NCBI RefSeq assembly: GCF_014697025.1
Contig: NZ_JACJRC010000010.1
Span: forward strand, 1 to 64,000
Direction of reading: 5' to 3'
DNA: 64,000 nucleotides
Source of the DNA: Alkalinema sp. FACHB-956
GTDB lineage: Bacteria > Cyanobacteriota > Cyanobacteriia > Leptolyngbyales > Leptolyngbyaceae
In this document: positions 9,241-16,461 of the stretch, in pieces
Layout of the letters: every line of letters starts with the position of its first letter
Numbering within the stretch: the first letter of the stretch is position 1
Position numbers and translations under genes: made by a program
The notes under the pieces: generated by a model
Told to the model about the DNA's origin: nothing
The model's input: the letters and a program-made list of their open reading frames with translations, nothing else
Databases searched by the model: none

Positions 9241-10665
9241 ATGGGCGTTAAGCATGTAGCCATTGAGTCACTTCCATCGCCACAGGTCTTACCATCACAG
9301 GTATTGCCATCACAGGTCTTACCACCACAGGTATTGCCGCCACAGGTACCAGCATCTGGACTCCCCGTAGAGTCAGCCAAATCCGCTCGCCGGGGACGTT
9401 CTAGCAAGAAAACCACAACCCCAAAAACGATCGAAAAACGCACCATCGACAAAAACCTAACGGAGGCCACCCTAGCCAATTTGAACGGAGCTGAGCCGAT
9501 CGAGGCCAATACGCCCGTTGGTAAATCTCGCCGTGCCGTGCCCAGCCCAAAACCCCCTGCCACCCAAACCCGTTGCCTCACCAAACCCTTGCCCTCCAGT
9601 AATGCCCCTGCCGTCTGGACAGCCCCCTCTAGTCAAGTATTGGAGCAAATTAAGGATTTTCGGCAGCAGCTAGAGGCCATGCAAACCCAAATCGCCACTA
9701 TGAATCAGCAGTCCGCCGCCCTGGACACTAACCTAGGAGAACTGCGCAAGCTCTCCCAGCAAATGCAATCCCTCGCGAAATCCCACGCAGCGCAGCAGGC
9801 TAGATCTACACAGTCTCCAGCGCCCCATCCCCGTCTGGATGATTGGGGTTCCCAGTTACCCGCCAGTTCTGAAAATTCAGGCGGCCCAGAATTCCAGCCT
9901 GCGGTCAAACCCAGCTTTGTCTCCCGCTCCCAACCGATCGCGCCCTATTCCGCCTCCGCTCACGCTACAAAAGCCGTCAAACCCAGTCTGATTGTCACCA
10001 CGTCCCAACGGCAAAGCCCCGCGATCGAACCTCAGCCTTCCCCGGCCACTGCCTCAACCCATTCCGCTGGTACTCCCCCCGCAAAACCCAGCTTCATTCA
10101 CCTGAGCCAGTCTCACCCCAGCCAGTCTCACCCCAGCCAGTCTCGCCCCAGTCAGTCTCACTCCAGTCAATCTCCCAGCCAGTCTAGCCCTTCAACGCTG
10201 GCCCAACCCAGCCCACAATCTCGACCACAATCTCGACCACAACCTGCCGCAAAGCCGACTGCACAATCGATCGCACAAGTTGTGACTGCCCCGGTTTCCC
10301 CGAATCCGGCTTCCCCGAGCCCACGATCGGCGCGGATTCGTCGCCCACCGTCCTCGACGCAAGCCCATGGGATGCCTTCCCCCCCTCTTCGGCTGCGGTT
10401 ACAAGCTCTGTTACCCATTCCCCAGAACCCAGTCACGATCGCGATCGATGCCATGCTGTGGACGCTGACAGCAACGGGGGTGCGGCTAGGGATTCAAGGG
10501 GTGATTGTGTGGATTCCGAGCTTGGCGGTGCCGTTAACGCTAGTCATGTTATTACCGGCGATCGTGGCTGCTTATTTAGCCTTTTTCGTGCCTCAATCCA
10601 GTACGACTGTGATTTATCGATTGTTGCTGATCACGTTGGGATTGTTTCTGGGATCAAAAATTTAA
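9241..10665 (+). CDS. Uncharacterised Pro/Ser/Gln-rich protein with C-terminal membrane helices
   Basis: A 474-residue protein not assignable to a family. Residues 15-40 consist of five five-residue repeats (LPSQV/LPPQV) encoded by a 15-bp tandem repeat. Residues about 130-185 form a predicted coiled coil (QVLEQIKDFRQQLEAMQTQI and onward). The middle is low-complexity Ser/Pro/Gln, including SQSHP repeats at about 290-320. The last 75 residues are hydrophobic, with two or three membrane helices (IQGVIVWIPSLAVPLTLVML; LLLITLGLFLG at the end). It looks like a tail-anchored protein with a long disordered cytoplasmic or periplasmic arm. An AAGGGG element lies upstream of the ATG. First gene of a plus-strand run of four unknowns. 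Confidence 0.65.
   Translation: MGVKHVAIESLPSPQVLPSQVLPSQVLPPQVLPPQVPASGLPVESAKSARRGRSSKKTTTPKTIEKRTIDKNLTEATLANLNGAEPIEANTPVGKSRRAVPSPKPPATQTRCLTKPLPSSNAPAVWTAPSSQVLEQIKDFRQQLEAMQTQIATMNQQSAALDTNLGELRKLSQQMQSLAKSHAAQQARSTQSPAPHPRLDDWGSQLPASSENSGGPEFQPAVKPSFVSRSQPIAPYSASAHATKAVKPSLIVTTSQRQSPAIEPQPSPATASTHSAGTPPAKPSFIHLSQSHPSQSHPSQSRPSQSHSSQSPSQSSPSTLAQPSPQSRPQSRPQPAAKPTAQSIAQVVTAPVSPNPASPSPRSARIRRPPSSTQAHGMPSPPLRLRLQALLPIPQNPVTIAIDAMLWTLTATGVRLGIQGVIVWIPSLAVPLTLVMLLPAIVAAYLAFFVPQSSTTVIYRLLLITLGLFLGSKI
9282..9348 (+). repeat. 15-bp in-frame tandem repeat
   Basis: About five copies of a 15-bp unit (ACAGGTCTTACCATC with variants) inside the N-terminal coding part of the Pro/Ser-rich protein; it encodes repeated LP(S/P)QV. 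Confidence 0.75.
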
Positions 10666-10690
10666 CCGTAGTTTTAGCAAGGATTTTTGG

Positions 10691-10738
10691 TCGGTTTTAG
10701 TTTCGGTTTTAGTTTCGGTTTTAGTTTCGGTTTTAGTT
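10691..10738. repeat. Four perfect 12-bp tandem units
   Basis: Four uninterrupted copies of TCGGTTTTAGTT occupy the space between two genes, ending 22 bases before the next ATG. The T-rich repeats could affect termination of the upstream transcript or translation of the downstream gene; they may also be simple slippage products. Confidence 0.9.
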
Positions 10739-10760
10739 GCGCTATGGAGGTTGATTCATC

Positions 10761-11201
10761 ATGCGATCGCACCTAGAAAGACCCACTTGGAGAGCCCTGC
10801 CTTGGCAAGCTTGGCTCCGGCCTCTCCGTCTCGCTTGGACACCTAAGCAATTATTAGCGGGAGGAACTGCCATCTTGACCCTGGGACTCTGCTTGGACTC
10901 GAAGGTTTTTTCCGCTGCTAGCCAGTCATCTATTGCCGATCGCTGCGTGCAAGTTGTGGAATCCAAGGCCCAAATTTCTCGACAACAATTGGGGCAATTT
11001 TTGACCATTCCAGAGGCAACGGCACGACCTCAAGTCACGAAAGTTCTCCCCAAGCCCTACTGCTATCTGGCCAGCCTGCAAATTCGCACAGGCAGCAAAG
11101 CCGATCGCGCTGTCTATCCCCTCGCCTCCAATCCCAAAACCTGGTTGGTGGTTTTATATGAGGGCGATCGCTATATGGGATATGACTTTATTACCCATTA
11201 A
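10761..11201 (+). CDS. Uncharacterised membrane-anchored protein, 146 aa
   Basis: No family recognised. The N-terminus is rich in Arg/Trp (residues 1-28), followed by a hydrophobic stretch (LLAGGTAILTLGLCLD, about 31-46), which may be an uncleaved anchor or signal peptide. The soluble part holds DRCVQVVESKAQISRQQLGQ, two spaced cysteines and a C-terminal strand-rich YPLASNPKTWLVVLYEGDRY. It starts 95 bases after the Pro/Ser-rich gene in the same direction and may be cotranscribed with it. GCGATCGC-type sites inside it match the host pattern, so no recent transfer is suggested. Confidence 0.7.
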   Translation: MRSHLERPTWRALPWQAWLRPLRLAWTPKQLLAGGTAILTLGLCLDSKVFSAASQSSIADRCVQVVESKAQISRQQLGQFLTIPEATARPQVTKVLPKPYCYLASLQIRTGSKADRAVYPLASNPKTWLVVLYEGDRYMGYDFITH

Positions 11202-11329
11202 GCTGAATACAATCATCTTGTTGCTGTGTTGATGGGTTCTGAGGGCTTTTAGCGTTGCTCTAAACGGATTAATTTAGTTTTTTCTGATTCTAAATCTGAT
11301 TTCCTTTTGTTTCTGACTCCCCTTTATTC

Positions 11330-11782
11330 ATGTCGCTTTCGCCCATATTGCTTATTTTTATAGTTTTGATCAGTTGCCTCTCTGGTTGTAGTACTTCCCA
11401 ACAATCCCCACCCCTTGCTGAGATTAAGCTCTATCAAAACTGGGAGTTACAAGCGGGCGATCGGGTGGGAGGCTATGAAGTCACTGGCGGGTTAGGTGAT
11501 ATTTCGATCGCGCTGAAAGGTCAATCGATCTATGCGCCCTTTAACGGCGACACACAACTGGATAAACGTCGCTGTGTCTATTTTGATAGTCCAGAAGTTC
11601 CGTCCTATAAGTTGCGATTTTGTGGGGTGCAGTCGCCCAAGGTTGGAAAAGTGCAGCAGGGCGAAGCGATCGGTCGGGGTGAGACGCTCCAATTTGCAGC
11701 CCTACGCAGGCAACCCAATGGAACCTGGGCCATTGTTGAACCCTCAAAAATAATGTTGGAGAAAACCCTAAAAGCCCCATGA
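11330..11782 (+). CDS. Lipoprotein with degenerate LytM/M23-like beta domain (tentative)
   Basis: A 150-residue protein with a clear lipoprotein signal: hydrophobic PILLIFIVLISCL then lipobox LSGC, with Cys at about residue 20. The mature part has phrases reminiscent of M23 peptidase-type beta-sandwich proteins (GQSIYAPFNGDTQ, VGKVQQGEAIGRGETLQFA, RRQPNGTWAIVEPS), but none of the metal-binding histidines (no HxxxD or HxH), so it cannot be an active zinc peptidase. A regulator or scaffold role at the envelope is inference. Its stop codon overlaps the start of the next gene (ATGA), indicating translational coupling. Confidence 0.65.
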   Translation: MSLSPILLIFIVLISCLSGCSTSQQSPPLAEIKLYQNWELQAGDRVGGYEVTGGLGDISIALKGQSIYAPFNGDTQLDKRRCVYFDSPEVPSYKLRFCGVQSPKVGKVQQGEAIGRGETLQFAALRRQPNGTWAIVEPSKIMLEKTLKAP

Positions 11783-12966
11783 AGTGGATTATCAATTGGC
11801 AAATTGTGCACGGTAAAGTGCAGAAATCCTTGGTCGTGTTGTTTAGTTTTTGGTCATTGTGGCTGGGGATGAGTTATGCAGCCCAAGCGGATGGGGTTGT
11901 GGGCTTTGACGCGATCGAGATCGAACAAGCGGCTGTAACGCCACAGGTGATTCAACAACCGCTGATTAAACAACCGCAGGGGCAACTGTCCCGGCCCAAT
12001 TCCGCTAGTTTGACACCGCCTTCCCCGACGCTATCGGTATCTCAACCCCCAGCCAATCCCTCCCAAAATCCCTCCAGTCCTGCGGATGCCGAAGCTGAAG
12101 TGGTTGTCTTTCCAGCGGAGTCTCGTGCAGCGATCGCACCGACTGATTCGTCAGTGGCCCAAGGGGAGCCAGAAGTCGATCGAACGGTTGATCGAATGGT
12201 TGATCGAACAGTTGATCGAACAGTTGAAACAACCCCTAGGAACTTCGATCGTCCATCACCTTCGCTAGGTTCACCATCAACCAGTCACGGTAATGTAGAT
12301 CAGATTGGTAATCACAACGCATTCGACAATGCTGATACTACGATTTTTGCCGGGGGGGCAAACTCACTGGTCGCTCGGGCTGTGGGCAGTGCTGAGGGAA
12401 CCCGCCGCCCCGATGGAGGCAAAAATCCTGCCTACTATGGCCATGTCGATCCCGGTAATGCGCAGTGGAACCTAGGCAGTTTTTCCTACCAGCATGGAGC
12501 CGCATCCCCGGCAGAGGCCGACGATCGTCAACTGCGCCGACTGCAAAAACAAGACCAAATGATTCGGGAACGGGCGGCCCAGTACGGGATGCAGCTAGGT
12601 TTGAAAGAACGGTTAAATGCCATTGATTTGGCGAACCAAGCGCCCTTAGCGGCCCTCGATCGCGGGGGCTATGTGGAACGGCTGAAGGCGGCTAAGCAGG
12701 CAGGTTTATCTGGAGAGGCTGCCATTCTAGAGGCCCGGGTCAATGCCTACCGCCACCCGGACACCCAGCAATGGGATGCCCCTGGCTTGGGCAATAATGA
12801 AGCCTTTATTCGCCACGATCAAGCTCGCCGCATGGATGCGATCGCCCAAGCGATGATGGTCGATCAAACTTGGATTCGCAAACGGGGGCAATTTCAGCGA
12901 GTCCCGCGATCGTCAGGAACGGAAGTGGCTCAGGTTATGCAAATGGATCAAACCTGGACTCGTTGA
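11779..12966 (+). CDS. Uncharacterised secreted protein with GGKNPAYYGHVDPGN motif
   Basis: A 395-residue exported protein: basic N-terminus, hydrophobic SLVVLFSFWSLWLGMSYAAQA, likely cleavage near residue 36. Residues 40-160 are low-complexity Pro/Ser/Gln, with a 12-bp repeat giving VDRTVDRMVDRTVDRT. The C-terminal 220 residues look like a conserved domain: GGKNPAYYGHVDPGN, WNLGSFSYQHGAASPAEADD, a charged helix with RRLQKQDQMIRERAAQYGM, then LNAIDLANQAPLAALDRGGY and RMDAIAQAMM. I recall similar hypothetical proteins from other cyanobacteria but no function. Coupled to the lipoprotein gene by a four-base overlap and followed by a strong terminator. Confidence 0.75.
   Translation: MKWIINWQIVHGKVQKSLVVLFSFWSLWLGMSYAAQADGVVGFDAIEIEQAAVTPQVIQQPLIKQPQGQLSRPNSASLTPPSPTLSVSQPPANPSQNPSSPADAEAEVVVFPAESRAAIAPTDSSVAQGEPEVDRTVDRMVDRTVDRTVETTPRNFDRPSPSLGSPSTSHGNVDQIGNHNAFDNADTTIFAGGANSLVARAVGSAEGTRRPDGGKNPAYYGHVDPGNAQWNLGSFSYQHGAASPAEADDRQLRRLQKQDQMIRERAAQYGMQLGLKERLNAIDLANQAPLAALDRGGYVERLKAAKQAGLSGEAAILEARVNAYRHPDTQQWDAPGLGNNEAFIRHDQARRMDAIAQAMMVDQTWIRKRGQFQRVPRSSGTEVAQVMQMDQTWTR
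12176..12227 (+). repeat. 12-bp in-frame tandem repeat
   Basis: About four copies of GGTTGATCGAAC-like units in the low-complexity region of the secreted protein, encoding repeated VDR(T/M). The unit contains the CGA/GATCG core common in this genome. Confidence 0.75.
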
Positions 12967-13020
12967 ACGTCGGCTAAGGCGCAATAGAGATACACTAGAG
13001 ACGTAATAGAGACGCAACAA

Positions 13021-13043
13021 AAAAGGGGAATGCTCCCCTTTTA
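13021..13043 (+). terminator. Intrinsic terminator after the secreted-protein gene
   Basis: AAAAGGGGA (13021-13029), a four-base loop, then TCCCCTTTT (13034-13042) gives a nine-pair stem ending in a T-run. The A-run on the other side makes it usable by the convergent DUF4870 gene as well. Confidence 0.85.
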
Positions 13044-13115
13044 TCAAGATTGAATTGATCAACCTTGAATGATTCAATTGAACCGCAATCTTTTGAAGCG
13101 CACCGAAATTCCGCT

Positions 13116-13490
13116 CTACAGTACCCGGAAAATAAAGGGATAGCGGAAGGCTTCATCGGGATTGGCCAAGGTTTTGAGAATAGCGACGATCGACCAACCA
13201 AAGTGCCACAGGAACCCAAAGGCAATCATTGGAAAGAGCAGAATCCCTAAAATGCCAAAGGTCAGGAATGACAACACGCCGTAAATTCCACCGATCACGC
13301 TGGCCCAGAACCAAATATTTAAGTGGAAATTAATCGACTCCTTGGCATTGGCTTTTACCACCGGATCGTCGGAAATCATCAGCACGACGATCGGCGCAAA
13401 AATGGTGACAACCGAAACTCCGGCCAAGGTAAATCCGTGGCAAATCAATGAAAGTAAGCTGCGTTTACCAGAATCATATGAGCCTTGCAT
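13116..13490 (-). CDS. DUF4870 domain membrane protein
   Basis: A 124-residue integral membrane protein with three to four hydrophobic segments (SLICHGFTLAGVSVVTIFAP; LNIWFWASVIGGIYGVLSFL; LTFGILGILLFPMIAFGFLW). The segment VKANAKESINFHLNI is the hallmark of DUF4870 (YtzI/Tic20-like superfamily). Ends in FRYPFIFRVL, typical of the family. Function unknown. Convergent with the upstream secreted-protein gene and upstream of the minus-strand slipin gene's terminus by about 130 bases. Confidence 0.88.
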   Translation of the reverse strand: MQGSYDSGKRSLLSLICHGFTLAGVSVVTIFAPIVVLMISDDPVVKANAKESINFHLNIWFWASVIGGIYGVLSFLTFGILGILLFPMIAFGFLWHFGWSIVAILKTLANPDEAFRYPFIFRVL

Positions 13491-13621
13491 CTTAAAAAAT
13501 TCCTCCAGTTCACCAACAGCTTCATCCTATCGGAATTCCCCCTAGAAACCGTAGAGGAGTTTACCGTACTTCATGGTTGAGACGAAATTGCACGTTTGTT
13601 GCCTCGATCGCAGCATTCCGG

Positions 13622-14443
13622 TTAAGCCTGATTCGTAAAGTCCGATGGTTGATCGGAACGGGGCGCAACAGAGTTGGAGTCATTCACCAGGGGGGCTGGA
13701 TTGGCCAGTCGGTGGGCGAGATTGATCACATCGGATGGAATCATGACGATCGTCGTTGTGTTATTTTCCGTACCCACTTCCGTCAGCATTTGTAACCGTC
13801 GTAGCTCCAGAGCAGCGGGATTCAGGGCAATGTTCTGGGAGGCTTCAGCTAACTTGATAGATGCTTCCTGCTCAGCGGCAGCTTTGATGAGTCGTGCCCG
13901 TTTTTCTCGAATCGCTTCTGCTTCCTTTGCCATTGCCCGTTGCATACTCGTCGGGATTTCCACATCCTTAATTTCTACCCGTTCAATGACAATTCCCCAA
14001 GGTTCCGTGACTTCATCCACAATCTCCTGAACCCTCAAATTAATCTTGTCTCGGTTCTGTAAAACATCATCTAAAATGTTTTGTCCAACGACGTTCCTCA
14101 GCGTTGTTAATGCTGTTTGATAAACGGCTAATTCATAGCTCTGTACCCGATTGATAGCCTTGGCTGCATCCAAAATTCGGTAATACAACACAGCATTGAC
14201 CCGAATGGTTACACTATCTGCGGTCACTGTTTCCTGGGGCTCAATGCTAACGGTACAAGTGCGCACATCCACCTGTACTTTTTGATCAACCATGGGAATA
14301 ATCCAGTACAGTCCCGGCCCCATCACACCCTTCGATCGCCCCAACCGAAAAATGACACCCCGTTGATATTCCCGATCGATCTTAAAACCGGATAAAGAAG
14401 CGAGCAAAACTAATCCAATGAAATAACTCAAAAAACTGTTCAT
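13622..14443 (-). CDS. Slipin/stomatin-like SPFH protein
   Basis: A 273-residue SPFH (band 7) protein. A single N-terminal hydrophobic segment (SFLSYFIGLVLLASLSGF) anchors it; then the SPFH core starts with REYQRGVIFRLGRSKGVMGP and GLYWIIPMVDQKVQVDVR, continues through IRVNAVLYYRILDAAKAINR and ends with the helical IKDVEIPTSMQRAMAKEAEA segment. Slipins form membrane microdomain oligomers and often act with NfeD-type proteases, but no nfeD gene is adjacent. Start placed at the ATG giving MNSFLSYF, preceded by GGGG at suitable distance; a longer frame to 14476 adds eleven unlikely residues. Confidence 0.9.
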   Translation of the reverse strand: MNSFLSYFIGLVLLASLSGFKIDREYQRGVIFRLGRSKGVMGPGLYWIIPMVDQKVQVDVRTCTVSIEPQETVTADSVTIRVNAVLYYRILDAAKAINRVQSYELAVYQTALTTLRNVVGQNILDDVLQNRDKINLRVQEIVDEVTEPWGIVIERVEIKDVEIPTSMQRAMAKEAEAIREKRARLIKAAAEQEASIKLAEASQNIALNPAALELRRLQMLTEVGTENNTTTIVMIPSDVINLAHRLANPAPLVNDSNSVAPRSDQPSDFTNQA

Positions 14444-14773
14444 AGTTGCCCCATGTCTTGATAAATTAGTTTGCAAATAGTAATGAAGTAAAAAACAGAA
14501 AATTCCTCAACTGGTCAACTTGACGGATAGCAAGACATTTGTAGTGATGCAGAGTGGGTATAGTGATGCAGATGTAGTAATGCAGATTGGGTTAGTAATA
14601 CAGATTGGGTTAGTAATGCAGATTGGGTGGAGTGATGCGGATTGGGGCACTCTGCTCCCAAGGAATGTGGGTGATCAGATCATCTGTCAGATAATCTGAT
14701 TGTAGACATGACCCTAGACCGATCGTCTGCGGCAAATCTAAACGCAAGCTAAAGATTTCCTGGAATTTTTCCC
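14444..14773. other. Intergenic region with degenerate tandem repeat
   Basis: Between the divergent slipin and methyltransferase genes. About 14540-14645 is a degenerate tandem array of a unit near 18-20 bp (GTAATGCAGATTGGGTTA with variants, five to six copies). No open reading frame with coding character is seen. Both promoters should lie here. Confidence 0.6.
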
Positions 14774-15748
14774 ATGGCTGATATCACGCCTGCCTACGAA
14801 CTCAATCCCACTGGACGGTTCAGCGATCGTGCGGAGGAGTACGATCAATATCGCCCCAGCTACCCTGCTGCCGCGATCGATCGCATCCTCAGCCACCTTA
14901 CCCCTGCGCCCATGGCTGTAGACTGTTCCATGAATTGCAACAGACCCACTGCCGCCGATATTGGGGCTGGCACTGGAATTGCTGCTCGCTTACTGGCCGA
15001 TCGGGGCTTGCAAGTGTGGGCAGTGGAACCGAATGCCGCCATGCGGACAACCGGACAGCGCAGTGTACAAATACAAAGCAGTGTACAAATGCAAAGCAGT
15101 GTACAAGTACAAAACAGTGTACAAGTACAAAACAGTGTACAAGTACAAAACAGTGTACAAGTACAAAACAGTGTAGAACCTCACCTGACAACCCCCAATT
15201 CCCAGCCCATCACCTTTTGGGACGGAACTGCCGAGGCTACCCAATTGCCCCCAGCTTCCATGGACGTGGTTACTGCCTTCCAAGCCTTCCATTGGTTCCA
15301 CCCCGATCGTGCCTTGGCGGAATTTCACCGGATTCTCAAACCAACAGGCCGTCTCGCGATCGTCTGGAATAACCGAGATCGATCGGACGCCTTCACTGCC
15401 CTGTATGGCAAATTCATGAAGCAGGCCAGTCCCACTCCCACCCTCGCTGAACGTCGCGACAATCCTGAACCGCTCTACCAGTCTGCGCTCTTTACCCACA
15501 CCCACCATTACGCCATTGCCCATACGCAATCGCTAGATCTAGCGGGCTTACTGGGCCTCGCCAAAAGTCGATCCTATGTGCCACTGGCAGGCGCAGCCCA
15601 CGATCGCCTCATGACTGATTTAACGCAGCTTTACCAGCAATTCGCCGATGACGCAGGTCGAGTCTTTATTCACTACCGGACTAACCTTTACCTTGCCACC
15701 CCTATATCGACTCCCCCGATCGCGCGGGTTGATAGCCCTGCGGAATAA
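14774..15748 (+). CDS. Class I SAM-dependent methyltransferase with repeat insertion
   Basis: A 324-residue methyltransferase of the UbiE/Methyltransf_11 type. SAM-binding motif I is ADIGAGTGIAARLLADRG with the acidic residue after strand two in VWAVEPNAAM; later motifs are FWDGTAEATQLPPASMDVVT and AFQAFHWFHPDRALAEFHRI, then LKPTGRLAIVWNNRDRSD. Between motif I and the TAEATQLP segment the protein carries about 38 residues of SVQVQN repeats from an 18-bp tandem array, probably looping out of the Rossmann fold. Substrate unknown; similar proteins act on small molecules. Standalone gene. Confidence 0.85.
   Translation: MADITPAYELNPTGRFSDRAEEYDQYRPSYPAAAIDRILSHLTPAPMAVDCSMNCNRPTAADIGAGTGIAARLLADRGLQVWAVEPNAAMRTTGQRSVQIQSSVQMQSSVQVQNSVQVQNSVQVQNSVQVQNSVEPHLTTPNSQPITFWDGTAEATQLPPASMDVVTAFQAFHWFHPDRALAEFHRILKPTGRLAIVWNNRDRSDAFTALYGKFMKQASPTPTLAERRDNPEPLYQSALFTHTHHYAIAHTQSLDLAGLLGLAKSRSYVPLAGAAHDRLMTDLTQLYQQFADDAGRVFIHYRTNLYLATPISTPPIARVDSPAE
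15061..15168 (+). repeat. 18-bp tandem repeat, six copies, in frame
   Basis: Six consecutive 18-bp units (consensus CAGTGTACAAGTACAAAA, the first two diverged) followed by a partial seventh. The last four are identical. The array is open in several frames on both strands, which produces spurious overlapping open frames. It encodes SVQVQN repeats inside the methyltransferase. Confidence 0.95.
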
Positions 15749-15749
15749 A

Positions 15750-15798
15750 AACCAAAAGAAAGGATAGGAACCGGTTATTTCTAACCCCATTCCTATCC
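15750..15798 (-). terminator. Terminator of the pentapeptide-repeat gene
   Basis: GGATAGGAA (15762-15770) and TTCCTATCC (15790-15798) form a nine-pair stem. Read on the minus strand it is followed by TTTCTTTTGGTTTTTATT, so it terminates the minus-strand gene ending at 15864; it can also back up the convergent methyltransferase transcript. Confidence 0.7.
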
Positions 15799-15863
15799 GC
15801 ATTCCATCCCAATTCCGATCCTGGGATCCCATCACGGGGAGAAGCCCCCACAGGTCATCTGGA

Positions 15864-16427
15864 TTAACCTCGGCAACCCAAGGATTCCCGAGTACTCACA
15901 CCTGTTTGGGAGTTGATCCCATCGGCGATCGCGCAGAGTTGTTTGACCTGCAAGGCTGTCAAAATTGCCCCGGTAAAATCCGCTCCGGTAATGGTTACGC
16001 CATTAAATTCTGTCCTCAGGAGCATAGAATCAGTCAGATTGGCGTCCCGAAAATCGACATTGTACAGGCGCACTTGGTCAAAAATGGATTGGGTCAGATC
16101 GGCTCCCCGAAACACAGTTCCAGTAAACGTTGAGGTACTGAAGACGGCCCCTACCAAGTTCGCTTGGCTAAAATTTGTATCATTTAAATTGGCATTAGCA
16201 AACTCCGCTTGCGCCAGCTGTGCTCCTGTCAAATCCCGTCCAACCAAAGTTGACCCTGCCTCCGCCAAGGGATTACCACTTGCCGCTGCCGAAGCGGCTG
16301 CCTGAGCCGGGAGATCCCATCCCAAACAACCGACAACCATGACCCCGATCGCCATCACGGTGCAGAGCCGCTGCCGCCAGCGATCGCAACACACCACCAA
16401 GAAAGTTGAGAGCAGCCTAAACATCAT
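15864..16427 (-). CDS. Exported pentapeptide-repeat protein
   Basis: A 187-residue protein with an N-terminal signal (basic start, hydrophobic VMAIGVMVVGCLGWDLPAQA, cleavage near residue 43). Residues about 65-165 are pentapeptide repeats of the A(D/N)Lxx kind: LTGAQLAQAEFANANLNDTN, then FSQANLVGAVF and GADLTQSIFDQ. They should fold as a right-handed quadrilateral beta-helix. The C-terminal LTALQVKQLCAIADGINSQT resembles the end of other cyanobacterial lumenal or periplasmic pentapeptide proteins. Location periplasm or thylakoid lumen; function unknown. Confidence 0.88.
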   Translation of the reverse strand: MMFRLLSTFLVVCCDRWRQRLCTVMAIGVMVVGCLGWDLPAQAAASAAASGNPLAEAGSTLVGRDLTGAQLAQAEFANANLNDTNFSQANLVGAVFSTSTFTGTVFRGADLTQSIFDQVRLYNVDFRDANLTDSMLLRTEFNGVTITGADFTGAILTALQVKQLCAIADGINSQTGVSTRESLGCRG

Positions 16428-16461
16428 GACGCACTATTGAGAGAATTCGTCCTCTCCCAGT

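Noticed and set aside
15061-15168. Array that might be taken for a CRISPR or other spacer-repeat structure
   Set aside because: Units are directly adjacent without spacers and lie in an open reading frame; no cas genes nearby. It is a simple tandem repeat.
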